DNA from: an uncultured Proteiniphilum sp.
Lineage (GTDB): Bacteria > Bacteroidota > Bacteroidia > Bacteroidales > Dysgonomonadaceae
Assembly (NCBI RefSeq): GCF_937873925.1
Contig: NZ_CALNAT010000168.1
Location: forward strand, 1-25,586
Reading direction: 5' to 3'
DNA length: 25,586 bases
Shown here: piece by piece, positions 1-7,074 of the stretch
How the letters are laid out: every line of letters starts with the position of its first letter
How positions within the stretch are numbered: the first letter of the stretch is position 1
Notes under the pieces: generated by a model
Told to the model about the DNA's origin: nothing
The model's input: only the letters and a program-made list of their open reading frames with translations
Databases searched by the model: none
Made by a program: the position numbers and the translations under genes

Positions 1-514
1 TATCCACTTCCCATGTCTGGGTAAAAGTAGGTATACCGAAAAAACTTTCCGACATCCGTTTGGCGATGATCTTGCGCATCTGTGTCATCGGAACAGTCTC
101 GGTCTCTCCAGCCACCGCCTCCACCTGTGATACCACCTGCGTCTTTTCCGGCGTCTCCGGCACGGGCTTACCTGCAGCCTGAGCCGGTTTGTGGGCTGTC
201 ATTACCTCACCAAAATCATTGAGTGCAAATCTGGCTTTCAGATCGGGGTCGGAGATCAGTTGCAAGACATCCTCTTTCATGATCTTATTCCGGTGACCCG
301 ACCCTTTAACCCCTTTCAGGCTTATATTATGTGCTTCGGCAATACGGTAGGCCAGAGGAGAAACATGCGTTTTCTCTTCGTAGTTGAAATTGGCTATATC
401 GTCTTTATGGATACGTCCCTTGTAACCGGTTCCGGTCAAATTGAGCAAATCCACGCCCAGACGCCTCGCCAAAGTCCTGGCCGCCGGTGTTGCCCTCAGT
501 CTTTTATTTTCCAT
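1..514 (-). CDS. 2-oxoacid dehydrogenase E2 (dihydrolipoamide acyltransferase), partial, no N-terminal lipoyl domain
   Basis: The C-terminal part is cut off by the left edge; 171 residues are visible from the ATG at 514. The chain starts MENKRLRATPAARTLARRLG, a peripheral-subunit (E3-binding) domain at about residues 6-42. A second one follows at about 50-87 (VSPLAYRIAE ... KIMKEDVLQLI). Then comes a Pro/Ala/Glu-rich linker (about 105-140) and the start of the acyltransferase core (PMTQMRKIIAKRMSES). E2 normally carries one to three lipoyl domains before a single E3-binding domain. None is present, and only 11 bases separate this ATG from the E1 beta stop, so a longer N-terminus is impossible. 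A GGAG-like site precedes the start. It is the third gene of the E1 alpha-E1 beta-E2 operon. The lipoyl domain may be a separate protein or fused to E3 downstream (inference). Confidence 0.88.
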   Translation of the reverse strand, partial: MENKRLRATPAARTLARRLGVDLLNLTGTGYKGRIHKDDIANFNYEEKTHVSPLAYRIAEAHNISLKGVKGSGHRNKIMKEDVLQLISDPDLKARFALNDFGEVMTAHKPAQAAGKPVPETPEKTQVVSQVEAVAGETETVPMTQMRKIIAKRMSESFFGIPTFTQTWEVD

Positions 515-525
515 CCACTCCGTAT

Positions 526-1527
526 TTATCGGTTATTCACTAATTTGAGAATGTATTTCCTGATCCGCTCCACACTGGGGATCATGGCAGACTCCAGCGT
601 CTGGTTATAGGGGATGGGAACATCTTCGCCGGCAAGACGCAGGATACGTCCGTCAAGAAAGTCGAACGCATCGCTCTCGGCAATCATGGCGGCCACCTCA
701 CCGATGAAACCGCCTGTTTTGTGCGCATCGTTCACCAGCAACACTTTTCCGGTCTTTTTTACCGAATTGATCACCGCTTCCTTATCGAGCGGCGCCAGGG
801 TACGAAGGTCTACCACCTCTACGCTTACCCCTTCGGCTTCTTCCACCTCTTTGGCAGCCTGCATCACCCGTTCCAGCATACGCCCGTAGGTGATGACCGT
901 TACATCTTTTCCTTCTTTTTTGATATCGGCTTTCCCGATGGGCAATACAAATTCCGGATCAAGAGGCACTTCTCCCTTCATATTATATTGTGCTTTGTAC
1001 TCAAGGAAGATCACGGGATTATTGTCGCGGACAGCCGCCTTGAGCAATCCTTTCACGTCGGCCGGTGTTCCCGGGGCGATCACTTTGAGTCCGGGGATAT
1101 GGGTAAACCAGGCTTCGAGCGATTGCGAGTGTTGCGCGGCAGATCCAACGCCCCCTCCCGCGGCAGCGCGGAATACCACCGGTATCTGCCCTTTTCCGCC
1201 GAACATATATCTCGTTTTGGCAGCCTGATTCACAATATTATCCATCATATAAACGATAAAGTCCATAAATGTGACATCCACAATGGGTCGCATCCCGGTC
1301 ATGGCAGCCCCTATAGCTGCGCCGGAAATGGCATTCTCGGAAATAGGGGTATCGCGTACACGCTCTTTCCCGAATTCTTCGAGCATCCCTACCGATGTAC
1401 CGAAATCGCCACCGAAAATACCCACATCTTCTCCCATCAGGAACACGTTCTCATCACGACGCATCTCTTCCGACATTGCCATGATGATGGCATCGCGAAC
1501 AGACATGATCTTAGTTTTATTTTCCAT
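526..1527 (-). CDS. pdhB: 2-oxoacid dehydrogenase E1 component, beta subunit
   Basis: The 333-residue protein has the usual length and full architecture of a transketolase-like E1 beta: an N-terminal pyrimidine-binding domain with the GEDVG and DTPISE motifs, the potassium-loop region (FRAAAGGGVGSAAQHSQS), and a C-terminal transketolase domain (VEVVDLRTLAPLD, NDAHKTGGFIGEVAA). With the alpha subunit it makes the heterotetramer that decarboxylates the 2-oxoacid on thiamine diphosphate and passes the acyl group to lipoyl-E2 in the cytoplasm. It lies 177 bases after E1 alpha, a wide gap that holds a copy of an element also found before E1 alpha, and 11 bases before E2. Similarity by eye fits both pyruvate and acetoin dehydrogenase, so the substrate and the symbol are provisional. 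Confidence 0.93.
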   Translation of the reverse strand: MENKTKIMSVRDAIIMAMSEEMRRDENVFLMGEDVGIFGGDFGTSVGMLEEFGKERVRDTPISENAISGAAIGAAMTGMRPIVDVTFMDFIVYMMDNIVNQAAKTRYMFGGKGQIPVVFRAAAGGGVGSAAQHSQSLEAWFTHIPGLKVIAPGTPADVKGLLKAAVRDNNPVIFLEYKAQYNMKGEVPLDPEFVLPIGKADIKKEGKDVTVITYGRMLERVMQAAKEVEEAEGVSVEVVDLRTLAPLDKEAVINSVKKTGKVLLVNDAHKTGGFIGEVAAMIAESDAFDFLDGRILRLAGEDVPIPYNQTLESAMIPSVERIRKYILKLVNNR

Positions 1528-1603
1528 CTGTTTTTTCTGCTGTTGTTGTTTTGTATGACTGGCAGAGACAACGAAGTCCCTGCATTATATCATTTTATTG
1601 GGG

Positions 1604-1624
1604 TTCATTTAAATTAGTCGTTTT
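1604..1624 (-). repeat. 21-bp element upstream of E1 beta (copy 1)
   Basis: Read on the minus strand it contains AAAACGACTAATTT followed by AAATGAA. It matches the element at 2712-2732 at 20 of 21 positions. It ends 76 bases before the E1 beta start, inside the 177-base gap between the two E1 genes. A shared promoter, operator or mRNA leader element is plausible. No clear TAnnTTTG box accompanies it, so its function is unknown. Confidence 0.6.
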
Positions 1625-1704
1625 CCGGCATAATACAAGCAAGCTTGCCTTCCGCGCACCTGGCCTGACGAAAACGATCCTTAAAAAATTAATTGTTTTC
1701 AAGT

Positions 1705-2697
1705 TCAATCCGCAAAAATATCTTCAAATGCCGACTCCAGCGTCGGCTCCGGACTGCTCAGTGCAAATTTTACAGACTCTTCTACTGCATCCGCAGATGC
1801 ATTCTCTATTGATTCCACCTCCTGCGCAGTAACTATTTTATTTTCAATAAGGTAATCTTTGAAGCGGGCGATCGGATCTTTTTTCTTCCACTCATCCACC
1901 TCGTCTTTAGTACGGTATTTTCCGGGATCCGAGGTGGAATGCCCCAGCCACCGGTAGGTAATCGCTTCTACCAGTACCGGCCCGTTGCCCTCACGCACAT
2001 ACTTCACTATTTCCTCAAACTTATTGTAGACGGCGAGCAAATCGTTCCCATCTTCAATAAAGTGCCCCGGAATACCATAAGAAGAGGCGCGTTGATAATT
2101 ATAATCAATATTGATCACATCCTTGATCGGTGTACTGATTCCATACATGTTGTTGATAGAATAGAAAATCACCGGCAACTTCCAGATGGAGGCCATATTC
2201 AACGTTTCATGGAAGGTTCCTTCGTTACAGGCGCCGTCGCCAAAAAAGCAGACAACGATCTTCCCCGTCTTTTTCATTTGCTGAGTGAGTGCGGCGCCAA
2301 TGGCCATTCCCATTCCTCCGCCTACGATCCCGTTTGCTCCTAAGTTCCCCCCGTCGAGATCGGCAATATGCATGGAACCGCCTTTCCCCTTGCAGGTTCC
2401 CGTGGCCTTCCCCATGATCTCGGCCATCATCCCGTTGAGATCTATCTCCAGCGCGATGCTCTGTCCGTGTCCACGGTGATTGGAGGTGATCATGTCGAAT
2501 CCGGTCTTTAGCGCGGCAACAGCACCCACATTGGCGGCTTCCTCCCCGATGGAGAAATGCGTCATTCCGGGTATTTTCCCCTTTTTCACAAGCCGGTTGA
2601 CCTTGTTATCGAAATTCCGGATATCAAGCATCAACCTGTGCATGTGTAACATTTTCTCTTTTGTTAATTCACTTTTTTTTGATTTTGTATTGGCCAT
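1705..2697 (-). CDS. pdhA: 2-oxoacid dehydrogenase E1 component, alpha subunit (pyruvate/acetoin type)
   Basis: This 330-residue protein is a thiamine-diphosphate-dependent E1 alpha. The cofactor motif is intact: GDGACNEG at residues 153-160 and the paired Asn at 182-183. GKGGSMH at 104-110 and the flexible-loop segment with WLGHSTSDPGKYR are also typical of the family. The segment MAEIMGKATGTCKGKGGSMH resembles acetoin dehydrogenase alpha subunits as much as pyruvate dehydrogenase, so the substrate cannot be fixed by eye. It is the first gene of the minus-strand operon. The ATG at 2697 gives the expected short N-terminus. Upstream lie a 21-bp element also found before E1 beta and, further out, a 28-bp dyad at 2760-2787, both possible control sites. 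Confidence 0.93.
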   Translation of the reverse strand: MANTKSKKSELTKEKMLHMHRLMLDIRNFDNKVNRLVKKGKIPGMTHFSIGEEAANVGAVAALKTGFDMITSNHRGHGQSIALEIDLNGMMAEIMGKATGTCKGKGGSMHIADLDGGNLGANGIVGGGMGMAIGAALTQQMKKTGKIVVCFFGDGACNEGTFHETLNMASIWKLPVIFYSINNMYGISTPIKDVINIDYNYQRASSYGIPGHFIEDGNDLLAVYNKFEEIVKYVREGNGPVLVEAITYRWLGHSTSDPGKYRTKDEVDEWKKKDPIARFKDYLIENKIVTAQEVESIENASADAVEESVKFALSSPEPTLESAFEDIFAD

Positions 2698-2711
2698 AGC
2701 AGTTTGCTTTC

Positions 2712-2732
2712 TTCATTAAAATTAGTCGTTTT
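2712..2732 (-). repeat. 21-bp element upstream of E1 alpha (copy 2)
   Basis: It is the partner of the element at 1604-1624, with 20 of 21 positions the same; the single difference is A for T near its gene-proximal end. It ends only 14 bases before the E1 alpha start codon, so it is either at the promoter or within the mRNA leader. Its presence before both E1 genes suggests a control function or a local duplication. Confidence 0.6.
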
Positions 2733-2759
2733 GAATTATATTCCCTATTCCTGCGCCCG

Positions 2760-2787
2760 ACATAGTCAAAACAAGTTTTACCTATGT
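2760..2787. promoter_or_regulatory. 28-bp interrupted palindrome upstream of the E1 operon
   Basis: The dyad reads ACATAG-TC-AAAAC-AA-GTTTT-AC-CTATGT. Eleven of 14 position pairs are complementary, with the two-part arms in register. It sits 63 bases upstream of the E1 alpha start on that gene's promoter side, and about 390 bases from the divergent rrf2 gene, so it more likely controls the dehydrogenase operon. The sequence does not identify the binding protein. Confidence 0.5.
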
Positions 2788-3116
2788 ACCCGCTTAAAGA
2801 AATAGTTCCCGCTATGGCATAATGCAGACAGGTTTGACCCTGTCAGTTGCCTTCTGCTCATGTAGCGTAACGAAAACGTTGTATATATTTCTTTGTGTAT
2901 CCTTTAATAAGTTAGAACGATTCTACATAAAAACAGTTTTTCAATCCTATTGTTTGAAAAAGCCCTCCTTTTATGTTTTATTAAATATTTACCCATACAA
3001 CAGCCAGATATCAGGATTGTTTTAAAATAAAGGGTAAAGAGTGAAGGCTTTTAATCTAAAAGAATTCTACTGAACGTTATTTGGTAATCCCTCCATTGAT
3101 AAATCGAATAAAAAAA
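2788..3116. other. AT-rich intergenic stretch between the divergent E1 and NO-defence operons
   Basis: No gene is supported here. A 67-codon open frame at 2822-3025 has no homology I recognise, a Cys/Phe/Tyr-rich composition and no convincing ribosome-binding site. The only structure noted is a weak AT hairpin at 2937-2961 (TTTTTCAA, 9-base loop, TTGAAAAA). Unidentified promoter elements for the E1 operon may lie on the left side. Confidence 0.4.
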
Positions 3117-3142
3117 TATTTACGACATTTTTATCGGAAATA
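3117..3142. promoter_or_regulatory. Candidate operator of the Rrf2 regulator (dyad 1)
   Basis: This is a 26-bp dyad with arms TATTTACGA and TCGGAAATA around an 8-base centre. The same design recurs at 3624-3649 before the next transcription unit. The 15-mer TTTTATCGGAAATAG at 3129-3143 is found exactly, in reverse complement, inside the second dyad. It lies just upstream of a TATCTTTG box and would overlap the -33 region of the rrf2 promoter, which fits autoregulation. The link to the Rrf2 protein is inference. Confidence 0.65.
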
Positions 3143-3154
3143 GGAAAATTGATA

Positions 3155-3162
3155 TATCTTTG
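3155..3162 (+). promoter_or_regulatory. -7 box of the rrf2 promoter
   Basis: TATCTTTG fits the Bacteroidetes primary-sigma -7 pattern TAnnTTTG and lies 15 bases before the rrf2 start codon. No strong -33 TTG was found at the usual distance; that region is occupied by the dyad at 3117-3142. Confidence 0.5.
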
Positions 3163-3177
3163 GCATAAAAACATCGC

Positions 3178-3612
3178 ATGTTCTCGAAAGCTTGTGAATA
3201 TGGTATAAGGGCTACTCTCTATATCGCCTCTCAATCATTGAAGGAGAGAAGGGTTAAAATCGGTGATATCGTACAGCATATCGGTTCTCCTGAGGCTTTT
3301 ACGGGAAAGATACTGGGGCTGCTGTCAAAAAACGGCATTGTGGAATCCTATACAGGCCCAAATGGAGGTTTTGAGATCAAACGTGAAAACCTGCATTACA
3401 TCACAATGGCCGATATCGTCAGGTCTATCGACGGGAATACTTTTTTTGAAGGTTGCGCATTGGGGTTAGACCAGTGTGATGAAAAACATCCCTGCCCCAT
3501 GCATCACTCTGTGGAAGAAATCAGGAAAGAGATGAGGAGTGTGCTGCACAAGACCACTGCCTATGAACTGGCCGTGGGGATTAAAAACAGGGAAACCCTG
3601 TTGAAGCGCTGA
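3178..3612 (+). CDS. Rrf2-family transcriptional regulator (NsrR/IscR-like, Fe-S cluster type)
   Basis: The 144-residue protein has the family's N-terminal winged helix-turn-helix (CEYGIRATLYIA, about residues 6-70, with the wing GPNGGF at 60-65). A cysteine cluster FEGCALGLDQCDEKHPC follows, with Cys93, Cys100 and Cys106. That C-x6-C-x5-C spacing is close to the cluster-binding cysteines of IscR and NsrR, so an Fe-S cluster that reacts with NO is likely (inference). It is the first gene of the NO-defence module and is followed after 80 bases by a membrane protein and an NO reductase, supporting an NsrR-like role. Matching dyads before this gene and before the next unit suggest it controls both. 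It could instead sense general redox or iron state. Confidence 0.88.
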   Translation: MFSKACEYGIRATLYIASQSLKERRVKIGDIVQHIGSPEAFTGKILGLLSKNGIVESYTGPNGGFEIKRENLHYITMADIVRSIDGNTFFEGCALGLDQCDEKHPCPMHHSVEEIRKEMRSVLHKTTAYELAVGIKNRETLLKR

Positions 3613-3623
3613 TTTTTTCCGGC

Positions 3624-3649
3624 TATTTCCGATAAAATTGTCGGGAATA
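3624..3649. promoter_or_regulatory. Candidate operator of the NO reductase unit (dyad 2)
   Basis: This 26-bp dyad has arms TATTTCCGA and TCGGGAATA around an 8-base centre. It lies in the 80-base gap between rrf2 and the membrane-protein gene, 43 bases before that start codon. It has the same length and arms as the dyad before rrf2, and the two share a 15-bp exact inverted match. No clear TAnnTTTG box follows it, so the promoter here may be weak or activator-dependent. Confidence 0.65.
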
Positions 3650-3692
3650 CAAAAAAGATAAATACCACCCCTCAGAACTAAACTAAAAAAAT

Positions 3693-4151
3693 ATGCAAAC
3701 GAAAGACATTCAATATTATATACTGGCATTACCCGGTGTTTTTCTGTGGATAGGGTTTGTAAGCGCCATCAGTTTCATGGAGGCATGGCTGAAATTCAGG
3801 GCGCCCGGGATAACATTACCGTTAGGACTGGGTATCGGCAGTCTGGTATTTAAAGCTTTGAACAAAGTGGAGTGGGTATTTGCAGTTCTTATGGCAGTGG
3901 ATTTGTTCTTGCTCCATCGATCCGGAATAAACCTGCCCCGGATATTATTCCTGATCGCAGTGCTGGTACTCATCATCCAGACCCTTTGGTTACTACCCGC
4001 TCTGGATGCACGCATTCCGCTTTATCAGCAAGGGGCTGAAGTACCGGCATCGCCTCTCCATTTTTATTATGTGGGAACAGAGGTGATCAAGGTTGTCTGC
4101 TTGTTCATAACGGGCCTTCATTTTTTAAGATCAATCCGGATAATATCATAA
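3693..4151 (+). CDS. Small four-helix membrane protein of unknown function, next to NO reductase
   Basis: I do not recognise a named family. The 152-residue chain is strongly hydrophobic, with predicted membrane segments near residues 8-28, 55-74, 82-103 and 124-146. It has a conserved-looking first loop (MEAWLKFRAPG) and two acidic positions within or near helices (Glu30, Asp69). It sits between the Rrf2 regulator and the NO reductase, 25 bases before the latter, so it is almost certainly co-transcribed and under the dyad at 3624-3649. A role in assembly, quinol delivery or NO handling is inferred from position only. The start at 3693 gives a short N-terminus leading directly into the first helix. 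Confidence 0.8.
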   Translation: MQTKDIQYYILALPGVFLWIGFVSAISFMEAWLKFRAPGITLPLGLGIGSLVFKALNKVEWVFAVLMAVDLFLLHRSGINLPRILFLIAVLVLIIQTLWLLPALDARIPLYQQGAEVPASPLHFYYVGTEVIKVVCLFITGLHFLRSIRIIS

Positions 4152-4176
4152 AGTTTAAACCTAAAAATGATTCAGT

Positions 4177-6408
4177 ATGACACAGAAAAAATTATGGATT
4201 GCATTTGCATTGGTGGTAGGTCTGTCCTTCGCCGTATTATTGTATTTCGGCACTCAAATCTACCAACAGGCGCCGCCCGTACCTCAAAAAGTGACCAATG
4301 AGGGGGGCGAGCTATTATTTACGGGCAATGATATCAAAGACGGCCAGAATATCTGGCAAAGCATCGGCGGACAGGAGATAGGCACCGTATGGGGCCATGG
4401 CGCCTATGTGGCGCCCGACTGGACAGCCGACTATCTGCACCGGGAAGCGCAGTATCTCCTGAGCAAATGGTCCCAGGCCGATTACGGGAAAGAGTTCAAT
4501 ACCTTGTCCTCTGCCGACCGGGCTTCAATGGAATCGAGGCTGCAGGAATTCCTCAGGGTGAATACCTACGATAAAGCGACCGGCACGCTTACCATCAGCA
4601 GCGAACGGTATGAGGCTTTCCTGCATAACAAGGAACATTATGCCGGCCTCTTCATGGACGATCCGGCTCTGGACAAACTGCGGGCCGACTACGCCATCGC
4701 AAAAAACACCATCAAATCGGAGGAGAGGATGGAAAAAATGGTGCAGTTCTTTTTCTGGGCTTCATGGGCGTGTGTCACGGAACGCCCCGGTTCGGATGTA
4801 ACCTATACCCACAACTGGCCGCCGGACGAACAAATAGGCAATGTTCCCACCAGCGATCTGGTACTTTGGACAGGATTCAGCATTATCATGCTGCTGCTGG
4901 GTATTGGCATTATGATCTTTGTGCAGGCGCGTACCCGGCAGGAGGAGACGCTCAGACCGATGGAAGACCCGCTCATGAACCAGACCATCACCCCATCGAT
5001 GTGGGCGGTAAAAAAATATTTCTGGATAGTGAACCTGTTGATCCTAGTGCAGGTGCTGCTGGGCGTGATTACCGCACACTACGGGGTGGAAGGGGATGGT
5101 TTCTACGGCATCGACATAGCGAAATTCATTCCCTATTCCATCACCCGCACCTGGCACATCCAGCTTGCCATCTTCTGGATAGCCACCGCATGGCTGGCTA
5201 CCGGATTATATATCGCCCCTTCGCTGAGCGGAAAAGACCCGAAATTCCAGAAATTGGGGGTAAACCTCCTTTTTATCGCGCTGCTTATCGTAGTGGCCGG
5301 ATCTCTGATCGGGCAGTGGTTCGGGGTGATGCAGCGGCTCGACCTTGTCAATAACTTCTGGTTCGGTCATCAGGGTTATGAATATGTGGACCTGGGACGT
5401 TTCTGGCAAATACTTCTGGTAGTGGGACTCTTCCTCTGGCTGGCGCTGATGATCCGCCCCATCCTGCCTATCATCAAAAAGGGGACATCCGAAAAAGGAT
5501 TGCTGATCCTCTTCCTGATCTCCTGCGCCGCCATCGCATTATTCTATGGCGCGGGACTGATGTGGGGCAGGACAACCAACCTGGCCGTAGCCGAATACTG
5601 GCGCTGGTGGGTGGTCCACCTCTGGGTGGAGGGCTTCTTCGAGGTGTTCGCCACCGTGGTTGCCGCCTTTTTATTCACACGTATGGGGTTGCTCGGCATC
5701 AAATCGGCGACCAACAATGTGCTTTTTGCCACCGTTATCTTCCTGACAGGGGGTATTCTGGGCACCTTCCACCATCTTTACTTCACCGGGACCCCGACGG
5801 CAGTAATGGCCCTGGGAGCTACATTCAGCGCGCTTGAAGTAGTCCCGCTGGTACTGATCGGGTTCGAAGCCTATCACAATTACCGGATGAGTAAAGCAAC
5901 CGAATGGCTGAAAGATTACAAATGGCCTATCTACTTCCTGCTTTCGGTCTCATTCTGGAACTTCCTGGGAGCTGGGATTTTCGGATTCATCATCAATCCG
6001 CCCATCGCCCTCTACTATATGCAGGGACTGAATACCACGCCGGTACACGGCCACGCGGCACTCTTCGGCGTTTACGGCATGTTAGGCATCGGGCTCATCC
6101 TGTTCGTATTGCGCAGCATGTACCGGAGACGGAAGTGGAATGATAAGCTGATCTCCTTCACCTTCTGGACGCTTAATATCGGATTACTGCTGATGGTGGT
6201 ACTGAGCCTGCTGCCGGTCGGACTGATGCAGACCGTAGCCAGTGTAAAGGAGGGGATGTGGTATGCCCGTTCCGCCGAATTCATGCAGCAACCGCTGGTG
6301 AGTGTGTTCAAATGGTTACGCATTCTGGGCGATACCATTTTTGCGATAGGAACCCTTACCCTCTTCTGGTTTGTATATACATTAACCCTCAAGAAAAATA
6401 AGCAATAA
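4177..6408 (+). CDS. norB: Quinol-dependent nitric oxide reductase, single-subunit type (qNOR)
   Basis: This 743-residue integral membrane enzyme reduces two NO to N2O using quinol. One N-terminal helix (about 7-27) leads into a large periplasmic domain that replaces NorC (GQNIWQSIGGQEIGTVWGHG), and then the 12-helix haem-copper-oxidase-type core. Visible metal-ligand motifs are His327 in TRTWHIQLAIFW, His481 and Glu485 in HLWVEGFFEVFA, His532-His533 in GTFHHLYFTG, and His624/His626 in PVHGHAALFG. The HxxxE pair fits the non-haem iron site, and the absence of a haem c CxxCH motif fits the quinol type. Length is normal for qNOR. In an anaerobe it most likely detoxifies NO rather than supporting full denitrification, as no nitrite or N2O reductase is visible here. 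Confidence 0.95.
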   Translation: MTQKKLWIAFALVVGLSFAVLLYFGTQIYQQAPPVPQKVTNEGGELLFTGNDIKDGQNIWQSIGGQEIGTVWGHGAYVAPDWTADYLHREAQYLLSKWSQADYGKEFNTLSSADRASMESRLQEFLRVNTYDKATGTLTISSERYEAFLHNKEHYAGLFMDDPALDKLRADYAIAKNTIKSEERMEKMVQFFFWASWACVTERPGSDVTYTHNWPPDEQIGNVPTSDLVLWTGFSIIMLLLGIGIMIFVQARTRQEETLRPMEDPLMNQTITPSMWAVKKYFWIVNLLILVQVLLGVITAHYGVEGDGFYGIDIAKFIPYSITRTWHIQLAIFWIATAWLATGLYIAPSLSGKDPKFQKLGVNLLFIALLIVVAGSLIGQWFGVMQRLDLVNNFWFGHQGYEYVDLGRFWQILLVVGLFLWLALMIRPILPIIKKGTSEKGLLILFLISCAAIALFYGAGLMWGRTTNLAVAEYWRWWVVHLWVEGFFEVFATVVAAFLFTRMGLLGIKSATNNVLFATVIFLTGGILGTFHHLYFTGTPTAVMALGATFSALEVVPLVLIGFEAYHNYRMSKATEWLKDYKWPIYFLLSVSFWNFLGAGIFGFIINPPIALYYMQGLNTTPVHGHAALFGVYGMLGIGLILFVLRSMYRRRKWNDKLISFTFWTLNIGLLLMVVLSLLPVGLMQTVASVKEGMWYARSAEFMQQPLVSVFKWLRILGDTIFAIGTLTLFWFVYTLTLKKNKQ

Positions 6409-6421
6409 TTATGAATCCTCG

Positions 6422-6465
6422 GAGCAGTTCCCCCGATCCTCTCAAACGGAGGGCGGGGGAAGCTC
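6422..6465 (+). other. Strong intergenic hairpin between norB and ric
   Basis: An extended stem pairs GAGC (6422-6425) with GCTC (6462-6465), TTCCCCC (6428-6434) with GGGGGAA (6455-6461), and CCTC (6438-6441) with GAGG (6449-6452), leaving a 7-base loop. No run of T follows, so it is not a standard intrinsic terminator. It ends 18 bases before the ric start. It may protect the norB transcript end or reduce read-through into ric. Confidence 0.6.
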
Positions 6466-6483
6466 TATAAAACAGGTATTATT

Positions 6484-7074
6484 ATGGAAATAAACAGTCA
6501 AAGTATCGTAGGAAAAATTGTAGCTGAGAACTACAAGGCAGCATCGATATTTAAAAAATACAATATCGATTTCTGTTGCAACGGAAACAGGACCATAGCC
6601 GATGCATGCAGTGAAAAACAGATAGATGAAAAGAGTCTGGTGGATGAGCTTTCCGAGACGATAAACAAAAAGGAGGCTGGGGATCTCGATGTCAAGGCGT
6701 TCCCACCGGACCTTCTTGCCGATTATATAGAGAAAACACACCATCGCTATATTGAAAAGAAGATTCCGGAAATCATCCCCTTTCTCCGAAAAGTCGTGAG
6801 TGTCCACAGCGGTAACCATCCCGAATTAACAGAGGTGGAACAACTCTTTTCCGATTCGGCACAAGATCTTTCGGCACATCTGAAAAAAGAGGAGTTAATG
6901 CTGTTTCCCTATATCCGACTGCTGGTAAAAGCTCAACTATCCGACGGAAAGAAACCGCAGACGGGATTAGGCTCGGCTGCCGCATATATCGACCAGATGG
7001 AGCAGGAACATACCGCAGAAGGGGATCGGTTCAGACGGATCAGTGAGCTGACCGACAACTACACTCCTCCTTAA
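6484..7074 (+). CDS. ric: RIC/YtfE/ScdA-type di-iron iron-sulfur-cluster repair protein, truncated by a premature stop
   Basis: The 196-residue frame starts with the short ScdA N-terminal domain (about 6-60), including the NIDFCCNGNRT motif (Cys31-Cys32). It continues into the hemerythrin-like bundle with His86/His87, His132 and Glu136 (AHLKKEELMLFPY) and His176 (EQEHTAEGDRF). The family repairs Fe-S clusters damaged by NO or oxidants and usually has about 220-245 residues. Here TAA at 7072-7074 interrupts the frame. The next 45 codons, still in frame, encode the expected last helix with the final His and Glu ligands, so the translated product lacks part of its iron site. A single G-to-T change in a Glu codon would explain it (inference). 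It may be a recent pseudogene, a read-through gene or a sequence error. Confidence 0.85.
   Translation: MEINSQSIVGKIVAENYKAASIFKKYNIDFCCNGNRTIADACSEKQIDEKSLVDELSETINKKEAGDLDVKAFPPDLLADYIEKTHHRYIEKKIPEIIPFLRKVVSVHSGNHPELTEVEQLFSDSAQDLSAHLKKEELMLFPYIRLLVKAQLSDGKKPQTGLGSAAAYIDQMEQEHTAEGDRFRRISELTDNYTPP

Noticed and set aside
1340..1350. A TCGGAAATA half-site like the NO-module dyads
   Set aside because: It is a single arm within E1 beta coding sequence with no matching second arm at the right spacing.
721..1617. Long plus-strand frame of 298 codons
   Set aside because: It lies antisense to E1 beta, whose motifs are intact; the frame is a by-product of codon bias in the real gene.
2822..3025. 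67-codon plus-strand open frame in the gap before rrf2
   Set aside because: It has no recognisable homology, a Cys/Phe/Tyr-rich composition typical of translated AT-rich spacer, and no convincing ribosome-binding site.
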